NCBI RefSeq assembly: GCF_023078835.1
Contig: NZ_CP090898.1
Location: forward strand, 1,490,045 to 1,554,044
Direction: 5' to 3'
DNA from: Synechococcus sp. NB0720_010
Lineage (GTDB): Bacteria; Cyanobacteriota; Cyanobacteriia; PCC-6307; Cyanobiaceae
Length of the DNA stretch: 64,000 bases
Notes under the pieces: generated by a model
Told to the model about the DNA's origin: nothing
The model's input: the letters and a program-made list of their open reading frames with translations, nothing else
Databases searched by the model: none
In this document: positions 1-9,791 of the stretch, piece by piece
Layout of the letters: every line of letters begins with the position of its first letter
Numbering within the stretch: position 1 is the first letter of the stretch
Translations under genes and position numbers: made by a program

Positions 1-1
1 T

Positions 2-727
2 GGCTATGTGGCCCAGGGCAAGCTGGCCCAAGCCCTGCTCTACGGCGCGGAAGTCCTGGCGGTGAAGGGCAACTTTGACCGGGCCCTGGCGATCGTTCGC
101 GAAGTGGCGGACCAATACCCCGTCACGCTGGTGAACTCCCTGAATCCCTACCGACTGCAAGGGCAAAAAACCGCAGCCTTCGAGGTGGTGGATGCCCTCG
201 GCGAGGCCCCGGATTGGCTCTGCATCCCCGTCGGCAACGCCGGCAACATCAGCGCCTACTGGATGGGCTTCAACGAGTACAAGGCAGCCGGCCACAGCCG
301 CAAGCTGCCCCGAATGATGGGCTTCCAGGCGGCCGGTTCAGCCCCCCTGGTCCTCGGCCACACCGTCGAGCAACCCGACACCATCGCCACTGCGATCCGA
401 ATCGGAAACCCGGTCAACAAGGAGAACGCGCTGAAGGCCCGGGCTGAAAGCAACGGCGACTTCATGGCCGTCACCGACGCCGAAATCATCGAGGCCTACA
501 AGTTGCTCGGCAGTGGCGAAGGCGTCTTCTGCGAGCCCGCCAGCGCAGCCTCCGTCGCCGGTCTGATCAAACGGCGCGACGAAGTCCCTGCAGGCGCCAC
601 GGTGGTCTGTGTCCTCACAGGCAACGGCCTGAAGGACCCGACAACCGCAATCGAGCACAACGACTCCAAGTTCCATACCGGACTCGATGCCGACACCGCC
701 AAGGTGGCGCAAGTGATGGGCTTCTGA
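2..727 (+). CDS. thrC: Threonine synthase, C-terminal part (5' end outside window)
   Basis: This is the last 241 or so residues of threonine synthase, the PLP enzyme that converts O-phosphohomoserine to threonine. The reading frame is open from base 2, so the start and the PLP-lysine region lie to the left of the window. The visible part carries the fold type II core, including the glycine-rich stretch PVGNAGNISAYW and the late motif LTGNGLKDP, both typical of the family. The gene ends with TGA and is followed 18 bases later by a strong hairpin and T-run. In the same pathway, lysC (aspartate kinase) lies about 6 kb away on the other strand. Identity is firm; only the N-terminus is missing. 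Confidence 0.95.
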   Translation, partial: GYVAQGKLAQALLYGAEVLAVKGNFDRALAIVREVADQYPVTLVNSLNPYRLQGQKTAAFEVVDALGEAPDWLCIPVGNAGNISAYWMGFNEYKAAGHSRKLPRMMGFQAAGSAPLVLGHTVEQPDTIATAIRIGNPVNKENALKARAESNGDFMAVTDAEIIEAYKLLGSGEGVFCEPASAASVAGLIKRRDEVPAGATVVCVLTGNGLKDPTTAIEHNDSKFHTGLDADTAKVAQVMGF

Positions 728-745
728 ACCTCTTGAGACCGCTTT

Positions 746-770
746 GCCCGGCCACAAGCCGGGCTTTTTT
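746..770 (+). terminator. Rho-independent terminator after thrC
   Basis: A perfect 7-bp stem, GCCCGGC (746-752) with GCCGGGC (758-764), closes a 5-base loop and is followed directly by six T (765-770). It separates thrC from the non-coding stretch before dnaN. Confidence 0.9.
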
Positions 771-1145
771 GTGTCCAAGAAAGCCAACCAATCCAAAAAG
801 CGACTGCCCACAACCTGTGGAAAGAAGGCTGGAAAAACCAAGAACCAGAAACCGCCGGAACTCGCTCGTTTTTCCACAATCCTGGGAAAAGGAGGAAAGG
901 GCTCCAATAGTCCGCAGTCCAGATCCTTGTTCCACAGGCCTGCGGGAAGCGAAACCCTTTGCAGTCAATAGGAGTTGGTGATTTCCCAGGGTTTCCCCAA
1001 GACCTACGACTACGGATTGGGATTTCTTTCTTCTTGATCCTTTAATCCTTAATCGGTCGTCTGGGGATTGCCGGGGAACCCGATCGCTCGACCCGTTGCG
1101 CTTCCGCTTGGGTTGTGGAAGCGTGGAGGCCCCTTCAGTCCTGCC
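771..1145. other. Candidate chromosomal origin (oriC) region upstream of dnaN
   Basis: This is the only gene-free stretch above 300 bases in the window (728-1145 including the thrC terminator). It holds a motif TTTTCCACA at 870-878, matching the cyanobacterial DnaA box as I know it. Near matches are TGTTCCACA at 928-936, CTTTCCACA on the minus strand at 816-824 and GCTTCCACA on the minus strand around 1114-1122. An AT-richer patch at about 1019-1053 could be the unwinding element. In picocyanobacteria the origin is commonly placed next to dnaN. No convincing ORF is present: the short frames here have no homology that I recognise. The role as origin is inferred. Confidence 0.5.
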
Positions 1146-2276
1146 ATGAAGCTGGTCTGCTCCCAGGCCGAACTGAGTTCCAGTCTTCAACTGGTGAGCA
1201 GGGCTGTTGCCGCACGTCCCACCCATCCGGTTCTTGCGAATGTGCTGCTGACCGCAGATGCCGGAACGGGTCGCCTGAGCTTGACGGGATTCGATCTGAG
1301 CCTGGGCATCCAAACCAGCCTGAGCGCCTCAGTTGCCACCAGCGGTGCCATCACCCTTCCCGCCCGGCTCTTTGGTGAGATCGTTTCGCGGATGCCGGCC
1401 GACAGCCCGATCACCCTCTGCTGCGAAGACGGCAGTGAGCAGGTCGAGTTGACCAGCCTCTCGGGCAGTTATCAGATGCGGGGGATGCCCGCCGATGATT
1501 TTCCTGAGCTCCCTCTGGCTCAAGCGGGAACTCCGATCAAGTTGGATCCAGAGGTCCTCGTCAAGGGTTTGCGCGCAACCCTCTTCGCCAGCAGTGGTGA
1601 TGAGGCCAAGCAGCTGCTGACCGGTGTTCACCTGGGCCTGGATCAGAACGGTCTGGAATGCGCCGCCACTGATGGCCACCGTCTGGCCGTCCTGCGTCTG
1701 CAGAACGCCTCCAGCAGTGAGGCAGAGCTGGATGTGACGGTGCCCGCCCGCTCCCTTCGGGAGTTGGAGCGTTTGCTCTCCAGCCGCGGCGGCAGCGATG
1801 CCGTGAGCCTCTTTTGTGATCGCGGTCAGGTGGTCTTCCAATGGGCTGACCAGGTCCTGACCAGCCGCAGCCTCGATGGCACTTACCCCAACTACCGGCA
1901 GCTGATCCCCGAAAGCTTCGGTCGCCAGCTTCAGGTCGATCGCAAGGGTCTCCTGAGCGCCCTGGAGCGTGTGGCGGTCTTGGCCGATCAACACAACAAC
2001 GTCGTCAAACTCACGAGCGACCCCGCAGTCGGTCAGCTGTCCATCAGTGCGGATGCGCAAGACGTGGGCAGTGGCTCAGAGGCCATCGGAGCCCAGGTCA
2101 GCGGCGATGCCATCCAGATCGCCTTCAACGTCCGCTACGTCCTGGAAGGCCTGAAGGCCATGGGCTGCGAGCAGGTCCAGCTCCAGTGCAATGCCCCGAC
2201 CACTCCGGTGGTGCTGGCTCCCCAAGACGACTCCAGCTTCACCTACTTGGTGATGCCGGTTCAGATCCGCCAGTGA
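1146..2276 (+). CDS. dnaN: DNA polymerase III beta subunit (sliding clamp)
   Basis: This is the 376-residue sliding clamp, which encircles DNA and tethers the replicative polymerase. I chose ATG 1146 because it gives the standard N-terminus MKLVCSQAEL; the frame is open for 26 more codons upstream, but these do not resemble the family. Three clamp domains follow in order, and the C-terminus YLVMPVQIRQ matches the conserved MP(V/M)(R/Q) ending. Length is normal. It is the first gene after the candidate origin, and its TGA overlaps the GTG start of the next gene, so the two are probably co-translated. Confidence 0.97.
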   Translation: MKLVCSQAELSSSLQLVSRAVAARPTHPVLANVLLTADAGTGRLSLTGFDLSLGIQTSLSASVATSGAITLPARLFGEIVSRMPADSPITLCCEDGSEQVELTSLSGSYQMRGMPADDFPELPLAQAGTPIKLDPEVLVKGLRATLFASSGDEAKQLLTGVHLGLDQNGLECAATDGHRLAVLRLQNASSSEAELDVTVPARSLRELERLLSSRGGSDAVSLFCDRGQVVFQWADQVLTSRSLDGTYPNYRQLIPESFGRQLQVDRKGLLSALERVAVLADQHNNVVKLTSDPAVGQLSISADAQDVGSGSEAIGAQVSGDAIQIAFNVRYVLEGLKAMGCEQVQLQCNAPTTPVVLAPQDDSSFTYLVMPVQIRQ

Positions 2277-3028
2277 GCCTCCCCGAACAGCTGCTGCTCA
2301 GCGAATTGCTGCGCCGCCGCGTTCGCTGCGATCAAGGCCTCGACCATGGGGTTGGTGTCGCCCCTTGGATGCACCCTCCGGTGCATCGGCTTCTGGGCTG
2401 GTTCTCCAAGCCATCCGCCTTGGGTGATCGCCGTGAAGTCTGGCGCCTGAATCAGTTGTGCGGTCTGGCGGAACTGGAGCTCTTTGTCCGTGGGGATGCG
2501 GCTGCGACCGAAATCGCCACCATGGATCGCTTGCCCACCTTGATCGAGGCGACCCTCCTCGGCCAAGACGGCGAACCCCTGGGGCAGATCGCAGATGCGG
2601 CAGTCGATCTCAGTAGTGGTCAGATCCTCCACTACCTGGTGTCCCGCAGCGATCCGAGGCTGCCCGGCACCAGTCGTTGGCGCTTGGCCCCAGCGCGCAT
2701 TAACGATCAACAACCTGGAACGGTTTTCACGTCCCTTGCGGGCCTGGATGACCTTCCCCTGGCCAAAGCCAGTGTTCGTCAGGAGTTCCTGCGTCGCTCC
2801 AGGCGTTGGCGCGAGCAAATGCAAGAGGAAACCTCCCGCTGGCGCGATCAAGTCCAGAACGCCGGCGATCGTTTTGAAGAGCGCCTCGAAGGTTGGCTGG
2901 AGGAACCCCCCTGGGATGAGCGGGAACCAGACCTGGACCGCCAAGCGCGATCCCAGGAGGCCTGGGATGACTGGACTGAAACCGATGAGCCACAGCCCCG
3001 CCGCCACCAGGACGATCCCTGGGTTTGA
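2273..3028 (+). CDS. PRC-barrel domain protein of unknown role
   Basis: A 251-residue protein using GTG 2273, which overlaps the dnaN stop (GTGA). The middle part (about residues 85-160, from LIEATLLGQDGEPLGQIADA) looks like a PRC-barrel, a small beta-barrel fold found in ribosome-maturation and photosynthetic reaction-centre proteins. The last 90 residues are highly charged, rich in Arg, Glu and Trp, and probably helical or disordered. No signal peptide or membrane segment is seen. A gene of this type sits between dnaN and purL in picocyanobacteria that I know of, so the position is conserved but the function is unknown. Confidence 0.75.
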   Translation: MSLPEQLLLSELLRRRVRCDQGLDHGVGVAPWMHPPVHRLLGWFSKPSALGDRREVWRLNQLCGLAELELFVRGDAAATEIATMDRLPTLIEATLLGQDGEPLGQIADAAVDLSSGQILHYLVSRSDPRLPGTSRWRLAPARINDQQPGTVFTSLAGLDDLPLAKASVRQEFLRRSRRWREQMQEETSRWRDQVQNAGDRFEERLEGWLEEPPWDEREPDLDRQARSQEAWDDWTETDEPQPRRHQDDPWV

Positions 3029-3077
3029 GAGGGGGTGAGTCGCTCAGCGAGACTGGAATGATCTCGCTCCCTGGTCC

Positions 3078-5417
3078 GTGGTCGCAGCCCCTGACTACTC
3101 CGTTGCTGACGCGCTGAAAAAGGAGAACCTCAGCCAAGCCGACTACGACGAGATTTGCCGCCGCCTCGGCCGAGCCCCCAACCGAGCTGAGCTCGGCATG
3201 TTCGGTGTGATGTGGTCTGAGCACTGTTGTTATCGCAATTCCAGACCCCTGCTGCAGGGCTTCCCCACGACCGGCCCGCGGATCCTGGTGGGACCCGGTG
3301 AGAACGCGGGCGTCGTTGACCTTGGAGAAGGCCAACGCCTGGCCTTCAAGATCGAGAGCCACAACCACCCCTCCGCGGTGGAGCCGTTTCAAGGCGCCGC
3401 AACGGGCGTGGGCGGCATCCTGCGGGACATCTTCACCATGGGTGCCCGCCCGATTGCCCTGCTGAATGCCCTCCGCTTTGGCCCGCTGGAGGACGAGCGC
3501 AACGTGGGCCTGATGGAGGGTGTGGTGGCGGGCATTGCCCACTACGGCAATTGCGTCGGTGTGCCCACGGTGGGCGGTGAGGTGGCCTTTGACGCCAGCT
3601 ATTCCGGCAACCCCCTGGTCAACGCCATGGCCCTGGGCTTGATGGAGACCGAGACGATCGTCTGCTCCGGGGCCGAGGGCGTCGGCTTCCCGGTGGTCTA
3701 CGTCGGCAGCACAACCGGCCGGGATGGCATGGGCGGCGCCAGCTTTGCGTCGGCGGAACTCACGGAAGCCTCCCTGGACGATCGTCCGGCCGTGCAGGTC
3801 GGCGATCCTTTTTTGGAGAAAGGCCTGATTGAGGCCTGCCTCGATGCCTTTCAGAGCGGTGATGTTGTCGCGGCGCAGGACATGGGAGCCGCAGGTTTGA
3901 CCTGCAGTTGCTCAGAGATGGCCGCCAAGGGCGGTCTGGGCATTGAGCTGGACCTCGATCGCGTGCCCGCCAGAGAGGCCGGGATGACCCCCTACGAGTT
4001 CCTGCTGAGCGAGTCCCAGGAGCGGATGCTGTTCGTGGTGAAGCCCGGGCGGGAAGCGGCGCTGATGGAGCGCTTCACCCGTTGGGGCCTGCAGGCTGCC
4101 GTGGTGGGCCGCGTCCTTGAGGACAACATCGTTCGGGTGCTGCAGAACGGTGAAGTCGCCGCTGAGGTCCCCGCCAGCGCCCTGGCGGATGACACCCCGA
4201 TCAACCGCCATGAACTGCTGAGTGAGCCTCCAGCGCCCATTCAGGAGCACTGGCGCTGGTCTGAGGACCAGCTCCCGTCTGCATCCCCCTCGGGGATCAA
4301 TGGAGTCAGCTGGAGCGAGACCCTGCTGACCCTGTTGGACGATCCCACGATCGCCTCCAAGCGCTGGGTCTATCGCCAGTACGACCATCAGGTGCAGGCC
4401 AACACGGTCGTTCCCCCGGGCGGCGCCGATGCGGCGGTGGTGCGGCTTCGGCCCCAGGCTGAAACTCAGGCCGCGACCCGTGGTGTGGCGGCGGTGGTGG
4501 ATTGCCCCAACCGTTGGGTGGCCCTGGATCCAGAACGGGGCGGCATGGCAGCCGTGGCCGAGGCGGCTCGCAACCTCAGCTGCGTGGGCGCTGAGCCCCT
4601 GGCGGTCACCGACAACCTCAATTTCCCCTCCCCGGAGACCTCAACGGGCTATTGGCAGTTGGCGATGGCCTGCCGGGGTCTCTCCACCGCCTGCTCGGCC
4701 CTGGATACCCCAGTGACCGGCGGCAACGTCTCCCTCTACAACGAGACGCGGATGCCAGATGGTTCGATGCTGCCGATCCATCCGACCCCTGTGGTGGGGA
4801 TGGTCGGCTTGGTCCATGACCTCAGCCAGGTCCGCGGCCAGGCCTGGCAGGACGCTGGCGATGTGATTTGGATGCTGGGTGTTCCTTTGGAAGCGGGGGA
4901 GACTCCAGCCGATGGCCGCTTGGGCCTGGCTGGCACGAGCTACCTCGAGCGAATCCATGGAGCCGTGACGGGGCGCCCGCCGGAGATCGACCTGGAGCTG
5001 GAGCGCTCGGTTCAGGCGTTCCTGCGCCAGGCCATCACCCAGGGTCTGGTGAAGTCGGCCCATGACCTCAGCGATGGCGGTCTGGCCGTGGCCGCTGCGG
5101 AGTGCTGCATGGCCTCTGGTTTGGGTGCCCACCTGGAACTTCCCTCCAGCGCTGCTCGCCTCGATCGCCTGCTGTTTGCCGAAGGCGGCGCCCGCATCTT
5201 GGTCAGCGTCTCCCCGGCGCAAACGGTCACTTGGCAGGAGGCTTTGGCTGCCAGCGGCATTCCGGCGCAGTGCCTCGGTGTGGTGGAGGACGACAGTGCG
5301 CTCTCGATCACCCAGGCGGGCTCGAACTTGCTCACCACGCCCATTGCCCAGATGCGTGAGCGCTTTGAGCAGGCGATTCCGCGGCGCATGGGCGTCGACC
5401 TGCCTCCGACGGCTTGA
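3078..5417 (+). CDS. purL: Phosphoribosylformylglycinamidine synthase subunit II
   Basis: PurL (779 residues) makes FGAM from FGAR, ATP and glutamine-derived ammonia in step 4 of purine synthesis. It is the small-type PurL that works with separate PurS and PurQ, as expected for this length. Visible family marks include [13 protein letters not shown] near the N-terminus, the ATP-site stretch [14 protein letters not shown], the tandem AIRS-like halves, and [13 protein letters not shown] in the second half. The start is GTG 3078. It precedes purF, another purine gene, with 11 bases between the purL stop and the purF ATG, so the two likely form one transcript. Confidence 0.96.
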   Translation: MVAAPDYSVADALKKENLSQADYDEICRRLGRAPNRAELGMFGVMWSEHCCYRNSRPLLQGFPTTGPRILVGPGENAGVVDLGEGQRLAFKIESHNHPSAVEPFQGAATGVGGILRDIFTMGARPIALLNALRFGPLEDERNVGLMEGVVAGIAHYGNCVGVPTVGGEVAFDASYSGNPLVNAMALGLMETETIVCSGAEGVGFPVVYVGSTTGRDGMGGASFASAELTEASLDDRPAVQVGDPFLEKGLIEACLDAFQSGDVVAAQDMGAAGLTCSCSEMAAKGGLGIELDLDRVPAREAGMTPYEFLLSESQERMLFVVKPGREAALMERFTRWGLQAAVVGRVLEDNIVRVLQNGEVAAEVPASALADDTPINRHELLSEPPAPIQEHWRWSEDQLPSASPSGINGVSWSETLLTLLDDPTIASKRWVYRQYDHQVQANTVVPPGGADAAVVRLRPQAETQAATRGVAAVVDCPNRWVALDPERGGMAAVAEAARNLSCVGAEPLAVTDNLNFPSPETSTGYWQLAMACRGLSTACSALDTPVTGGNVSLYNETRMPDGSMLPIHPTPVVGMVGLVHDLSQVRGQAWQDAGDVIWMLGVPLEAGETPADGRLGLAGTSYLERIHGAVTGRPPEIDLELERSVQAFLRQAITQGLVKSAHDLSDGGLAVAAAECCMASGLGAHLELPSSAARLDRLLFAEGGARILVSVSPAQTVTWQEALAASGIPAQCLGVVEDDSALSITQAGSNLLTTPIAQMRERFEQAIPRRMGVDLPPTA

Positions 5418-5428
5418 GGAGAACCCTG

Positions 5429-6958
5429 ATGCACAATGTTGAAGGAAATCTGAAGCTGGGACTTGCTGTGACGGACGCCACACCCAGCCTCGAGCGTCCA
5501 GACAAGCCGGAAGAGGCCTGCGGCGTGTTTGCGGTGCTGGCCAGTGACCAGCCGGTGGCCAACCTCACCTACTTCGGCCTGTACGCCCTTCAGCATCGCG
5601 GTCAGGAATCGGCGGGCATCGCCGTCTTTGACGCGGAACCCGGCAGTGCCCCCAAGGTGCGGCTCCACAAGGACATGGGCCTGGTGAGCAAGGTGTTCAC
5701 CCCCGAAGTCCTCGAGCGCCTCCCCGGCCAGCTCGCCATCGGCCACAACCGCTATTCCACGACGGGTTCGAGCAAGGCTTGCAACGCCCAGCCGGTGTTG
5801 CTCAACACCCGGCTGGGCCCGATGGCCTTTGCCCACAACGGCAACCTGGTGAACGCCGGCGAACTCCGGACGGCCCTGGCCAGCGACCTGCCCGAAGCTG
5901 AATTCACCTCGACGACTGATTCAGAGCTGATCGCCTTTGCGATTCAGCAGGCCGTGAATGCCGGCAGCGATTGGGACAGTGCCATTCGCTCCGCAGCGGT
6001 CCGTTGCCGAGGCGCCTTCAGCTTGGTGATCGGTACCCCCGAAGGTCTGTTTGCCCTGCGCGACGGCCATGGCATCCGTCCCCTGGTGTTTGGTCACATG
6101 GGCGAGCTCAGCGAAGCCCGCTGGGTGGTGAGCAGCGAGACCTGCGGCCTGGACATCATTGGTTCCAGCTTCGATGGGGACATCGAGCCGGGTGAAATCG
6201 TCCACTTCCGTCTTGGTGAGTCCGAGCCCGTCCGCAGCCGCTGGGTGGAGGAGCCCTCCAAGCTCTGCGTCTTCGAGATGATCTATTTCGCAAGGCCCGA
6301 CAGCCGTTTCTTCGGCGAATCCCTCTACAGCTACCGGGTTCGCATCGGCGAGGTGCTGGCCCGCGAAACTCCGATCGAGGCGGACATCGTCATCGGTGTT
6401 CCTGACTCCGGGATTCCCGCCGCGATTGGCTATTCCCAGTACAGCGGCATCCCCTTCGGTGACGGCCTGATCAAGAACCGCTACGTCGGCCGCACCTTCA
6501 TTCAGCCCACCCAGGCCATGCGCGAAGCGGGGATTCGCGTGAAGCTCAATCCCCTCCCGGATGTGTTGGCCGGAAAGCGCGTGGTGGTGATCGATGACTC
6601 GATCGTCCGCGGCACCACGAGTCGCAAGTTGGTGGCGGCGATCCGCGATGCCGGTGCGACCGAGGTGCACATGCGTATCAGCTCACCGCCGGTGACCCAC
6701 CCCTGCTTCTACGGGATCGACACCGACACCCAGGACCAGCTGATCGCGGCCCGACTGACCCTCGAGGAGATCTCCGCCCACTTGGGCGTGGATTCCCTGG
6801 CCTACCTGAGCAAAGAGGGCATGGTTGAGGCGGCCCACGCCAACGCCGAGAACTTCTGCACCGCCTGCTTCGACGGCGCCTATCCGATTGAGATGGACTC
6901 CTCCGTTAGCGGCAGCAAGCTGATGCTTGAGCCTGCCGGCATCGCCGCAACGGTCTAA
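5429..6958 (+). CDS. purF: Amidophosphoribosyltransferase
   Basis: PurF (509 residues) makes 5-phosphoribosylamine from PRPP and glutamine, the first committed step of purine synthesis. I chose ATG 5429 because AGGAG lies at 5417-5421, seven bases upstream, overlapping the purL stop. The N-terminal nucleophile is Cys31 (EEACGVFAV), so a 30-residue propeptide must be removed, as in Bacillus-type PurF. The PRPP-binding motif VVVIDDSIVRGTT is intact. Cysteines near the C-terminus (ENFCTACFDG) fit the iron-sulfur type. The stop interlocks with the stop of convergent lysC over 4 bases. Confidence 0.96.
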   Translation: MHNVEGNLKLGLAVTDATPSLERPDKPEEACGVFAVLASDQPVANLTYFGLYALQHRGQESAGIAVFDAEPGSAPKVRLHKDMGLVSKVFTPEVLERLPGQLAIGHNRYSTTGSSKACNAQPVLLNTRLGPMAFAHNGNLVNAGELRTALASDLPEAEFTSTTDSELIAFAIQQAVNAGSDWDSAIRSAAVRCRGAFSLVIGTPEGLFALRDGHGIRPLVFGHMGELSEARWVVSSETCGLDIIGSSFDGDIEPGEIVHFRLGESEPVRSRWVEEPSKLCVFEMIYFARPDSRFFGESLYSYRVRIGEVLARETPIEADIVIGVPDSGIPAAIGYSQYSGIPFGDGLIKNRYVGRTFIQPTQAMREAGIRVKLNPLPDVLAGKRVVVIDDSIVRGTTSRKLVAAIRDAGATEVHMRISSPPVTHPCFYGIDTDTQDQLIAARLTLEEISAHLGVDSLAYLSKEGMVEAAHANAENFCTACFDGAYPIEMDSSVSGSKLMLEPAGIAATV

Positions 6959-8778
6959 ACCGGCGCCTCGGTTCCCTGGGCCTGGTGCTTCACCTCGCCC
7001 CCGAGGCCGAAGGCGTCGTGGATCACCTGAAGGGCTTTGATGCCCTCCCCTTCGGGAACCACACAGCTGGTGCGGATCTCGCTGGTGGCGATCATCTCGA
7101 TGTTGATCTGTGCATCCGCCAGAGCACGGAACATCCGGCCGGCCGTCCCAGCGGTACAGGGCATGCCCGCACCGACGGCACTGATCCGAGCGATCGCCAT
7201 TCCTTCCTCAAAGCTGGCGCCGGGCCACTGATTCAGCAGCGGTTGCAGGGCGGTTCGCGCCCGGCTCAGGTCCTCGCGCTTGAGGCAGAAGCCCATGTCG
7301 CGGCTGAGTTGTTCCCCTGAGCCATGGGTGCGCTCGGACTGCACGATGGCGTCCAGGCTCACCCCGGCGTCCGCAAGAGCACGGCAAACCGCCGCGGCCG
7401 TTCCCGGCTTATCGGGAATGCGCCGCACGGCGACTTGGGCTTGGTCCCGATCAAGGGCCACACCGCGCACCTCCGGTTGACCCGCTCCAGAGGGGGCCGG
7501 GTTGAGATGCAGTTGCCGCTCGTTCAGTTCAAAGCAGTGGGCTGCAGCCTGCAGGGCCTTGTTGCCCTGATGTCCCGCGACCAGGCAGCTCACCTTGACT
7601 TCGCTGGTGGCGATCAGGCGCAGGTTGATGCCCCCTTTGGCCAGGGTGTCGAACAGGCGTGCTGCCACCCCCGGACGGCCCATGATTCCGGCGCCAGCGA
7701 TGCTGAGCTTGGCCATCCCGGCCTGGGTGCTGAGGGTCGCCCCGGCCGCGGCGGCATCCATGGCGTCCAAGACGTTTTGGCAGACCGCCTTGGCCTCCTC
7801 CAGTTGCGCCTCAGCCACGGTGAAGGCGATGTCGTTGCTGCTGCCCTCGTGGGTGGACTGCACGATCAGATCCACGCTCAAGCCCTCATTGGAGAGCGCT
7901 TCAAACAGTTGAGCCGCGACCCCTGGGCGATCGGGGACATGGGAGAGGGCGAGCACGGCCTGATCCGTCTCCAGCTCCGCGCCGTCGACAGGCTTGCCCA
8001 GCTCCAGGCCCTCACCGCTACCGCGATGGCTGGTGCTGTCGCTGGTGAGCAACGTTCCCGGTGCATCGCTCCAACTGGAGCGCACCACCAAGGGCACGCC
8101 GTAGTTCCGGGCGATCTCGACGGCGCGGGGATGCAAGACAGCGGCCCCCAGGCTCGCCAGCTCCAGCATTTCATCGCAGGTCACCGTCTCCATTAACTGG
8201 GCATCGGCCACCTTGCGGGGATCGGTGGTCAGGACGCCGGGGACATCGGTGTAGATCTCGCAGGCATCGGCTCCAATCGCCGCGGCCAGGGCCACAGCCG
8301 AGGTATCTGAGCCGCCGCGGCCCAGTGTGGTGATCTCGGGAACCCCTGAGAGGCTGTTGCTGGTGCCCTGGAATCCCGCGACCACAACGACGTTTCCGTC
8401 ATCCAGCAGCCGGCGCACCCGCTCGGTTTTGATCTCCAGGATCCGGGCGCGGCCGTGGGCGGATTCGGTCAGGATCCCCACTTGGGGTCCGGTCATCGAG
8501 ACCGCCGGGATCCCCTCGGCATGGAGGGCCATCGAGAGCAGCGCGATCGAGACCTGCTCCCCGGTGGCCAGCAGCATGTCCATCTCCCGCTGGGGCGGGT
8601 TGCTGCTGATGGCCTGGGCGAGCCCGGTGAGTTCATCGGTGGTGTGCCCCATGGCCGAGACCACGATCACCAGATCGTTGCCGTCCTCTTTGCTGGCGGC
8701 AATGCGCTTGGCCACGGCCTGGATGCGCTCCACATCGGCCACGGAGGTGCCGCCGAATTTCTGGACCAGCAGGGCCAT
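6955..8778 (-). CDS. lysC: Aspartate kinase with duplicated ACT regulatory region
   Basis: This 607-residue enzyme phosphorylates aspartate, the first step toward lysine, threonine and methionine. ATG 8778 gives MALLVQKFGGTSVADVERI, the canonical KFGGTS start; a TTG four codons further upstream is less likely. The kinase domain fills about residues 1-250. The rest is an unusually long regulatory part with four ACT-like units (two pairs), the arrangement typical of cyanobacterial aspartate kinases, compared with about 410-450 residues in most bacteria. It ends against purF in a 4-base stop-stop overlap. Confidence 0.95.
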   Translation of the reverse strand: MALLVQKFGGTSVADVERIQAVAKRIAASKEDGNDLVIVVSAMGHTTDELTGLAQAISSNPPQREMDMLLATGEQVSIALLSMALHAEGIPAVSMTGPQVGILTESAHGRARILEIKTERVRRLLDDGNVVVVAGFQGTSNSLSGVPEITTLGRGGSDTSAVALAAAIGADACEIYTDVPGVLTTDPRKVADAQLMETVTCDEMLELASLGAAVLHPRAVEIARNYGVPLVVRSSWSDAPGTLLTSDSTSHRGSGEGLELGKPVDGAELETDQAVLALSHVPDRPGVAAQLFEALSNEGLSVDLIVQSTHEGSSNDIAFTVAEAQLEEAKAVCQNVLDAMDAAAAGATLSTQAGMAKLSIAGAGIMGRPGVAARLFDTLAKGGINLRLIATSEVKVSCLVAGHQGNKALQAAAHCFELNERQLHLNPAPSGAGQPEVRGVALDRDQAQVAVRRIPDKPGTAAAVCRALADAGVSLDAIVQSERTHGSGEQLSRDMGFCLKREDLSRARTALQPLLNQWPGASFEEGMAIARISAVGAGMPCTAGTAGRMFRALADAQINIEMIATSEIRTSCVVPEGEGIKALQVIHDAFGLGGEVKHQAQGTEAPV

Positions 8779-8810
8779 GGGTGGGCGCAAGTGCGTGATC
8801 GACGATTGTC

Positions 8811-9791
8811 CTATGGCGTCAGTAGGAACCCGTCGCGGAAGGCATCACCGGGGTCAGCGCCGCGCTTGAGGTTGGCCTCCACCTGCAGGAGCTGACTGAG
8901 TAGAGCGAGGAAGCGTTCGGGTTTGCGGCCGCGGATCTGTTTGCGCATCACGTAGATCCGCTTGGGATTGCCAATGCCGGCGGCTTTAGCGATGGCATTG
9001 ACATCGTTCTCGCCCTGCTGATCCAGCAGGCTCACCCAAAGCCAACCGCGGATTTGCCCGCAGAGCGTGGCCACGATCCGTAGGGCGGGCTCATTGGCGG
9101 CCAGCAGCACATCCACCAGCGCCACGGCTGCTGCAGGTTGTCCAGCCAGCAGGGCATCACCCACCTGGAGGGCATTGGTGGCCTGGCTGCCGATCAGGGC
9201 GTCCACGGCTTGGGCTGTGATGGCCTGGCCTGCTCCGGCGTAGAGGGAGAGTTTTTCCAGTTCGCTCGCCAGCCTGGCGCTGTCGCTACCGATGGCATCG
9301 CTCAGCGCTTGGGCGGCGTCTGGCTGCAGTTTCAGGCCCAGCTCCTGGGCTGTGCGTTGCACCAACTCCACTTGCCCTGATCCATCCCAGATCGCCGGCA
9401 GTTGGAAGCTGCGCTCCTGGGCTTCACCGCTTTTGACCAGTTTTTGCAGGGCCTTGGTGGTCTTGAGCCGCCCATCCGGTTTGGCGGCGTTGACCAACAC
9501 CAGATGGCACTGCTCCGCCACCAGATTGAGGCTGGTCTCCAGCTGTTCGGCCAGGTCAGCCGGGCACTGATTGCAGAAGGGGCTGCGCTGCAACACGATC
9601 ACCCGATCGCCGCCGCCGAAGGGGGCTGTTCGCGCTTCCTCCAGGGCTTGAGCGGCCTGATTGGCATCGTTGCCGTCCAGACGGCTGAGGTTGATGCTCT
9701 GCCAAGCGGGATCGACCTGGTTCTTGACCAGTGCTTCGACGGCCCTGCTGCGCGCGGCTTCGTCGTCGCCCCAGATCAGATGGATCGGCAT
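8811..9791 (-). CDS. holA: DNA polymerase III delta subunit
   Basis: HolA (326 residues) is the clamp-loader subunit that opens the DnaN clamp. ATG 9791 gives MPIHLIWGDDEAARSRAVEA, the usual N-terminus; the frame extends 60 codons upstream but that part is the antisense shadow of the preceding gene. The AAA-like N-terminal domain and the helical collar region (NALQVGDALLAGQPAAAVAL) are recognisable. It overlaps the 3' end of the upstream Phd-PIN gene by 16 bases, so translation is probably coupled. lysC follows 32 bases downstream of its stop. Confidence 0.9.
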   Translation of the reverse strand: MPIHLIWGDDEAARSRAVEALVKNQVDPAWQSINLSRLDGNDANQAAQALEEARTAPFGGGDRVIVLQRSPFCNQCPADLAEQLETSLNLVAEQCHLVLVNAAKPDGRLKTTKALQKLVKSGEAQERSFQLPAIWDGSGQVELVQRTAQELGLKLQPDAAQALSDAIGSDSARLASELEKLSLYAGAGQAITAQAVDALIGSQATNALQVGDALLAGQPAAAVALVDVLLAANEPALRIVATLCGQIRGWLWVSLLDQQGENDVNAIAKAAGIGNPKRIYVMRKQIRGRKPERFLALLSQLLQVEANLKRGADPGDAFRDGFLLTP

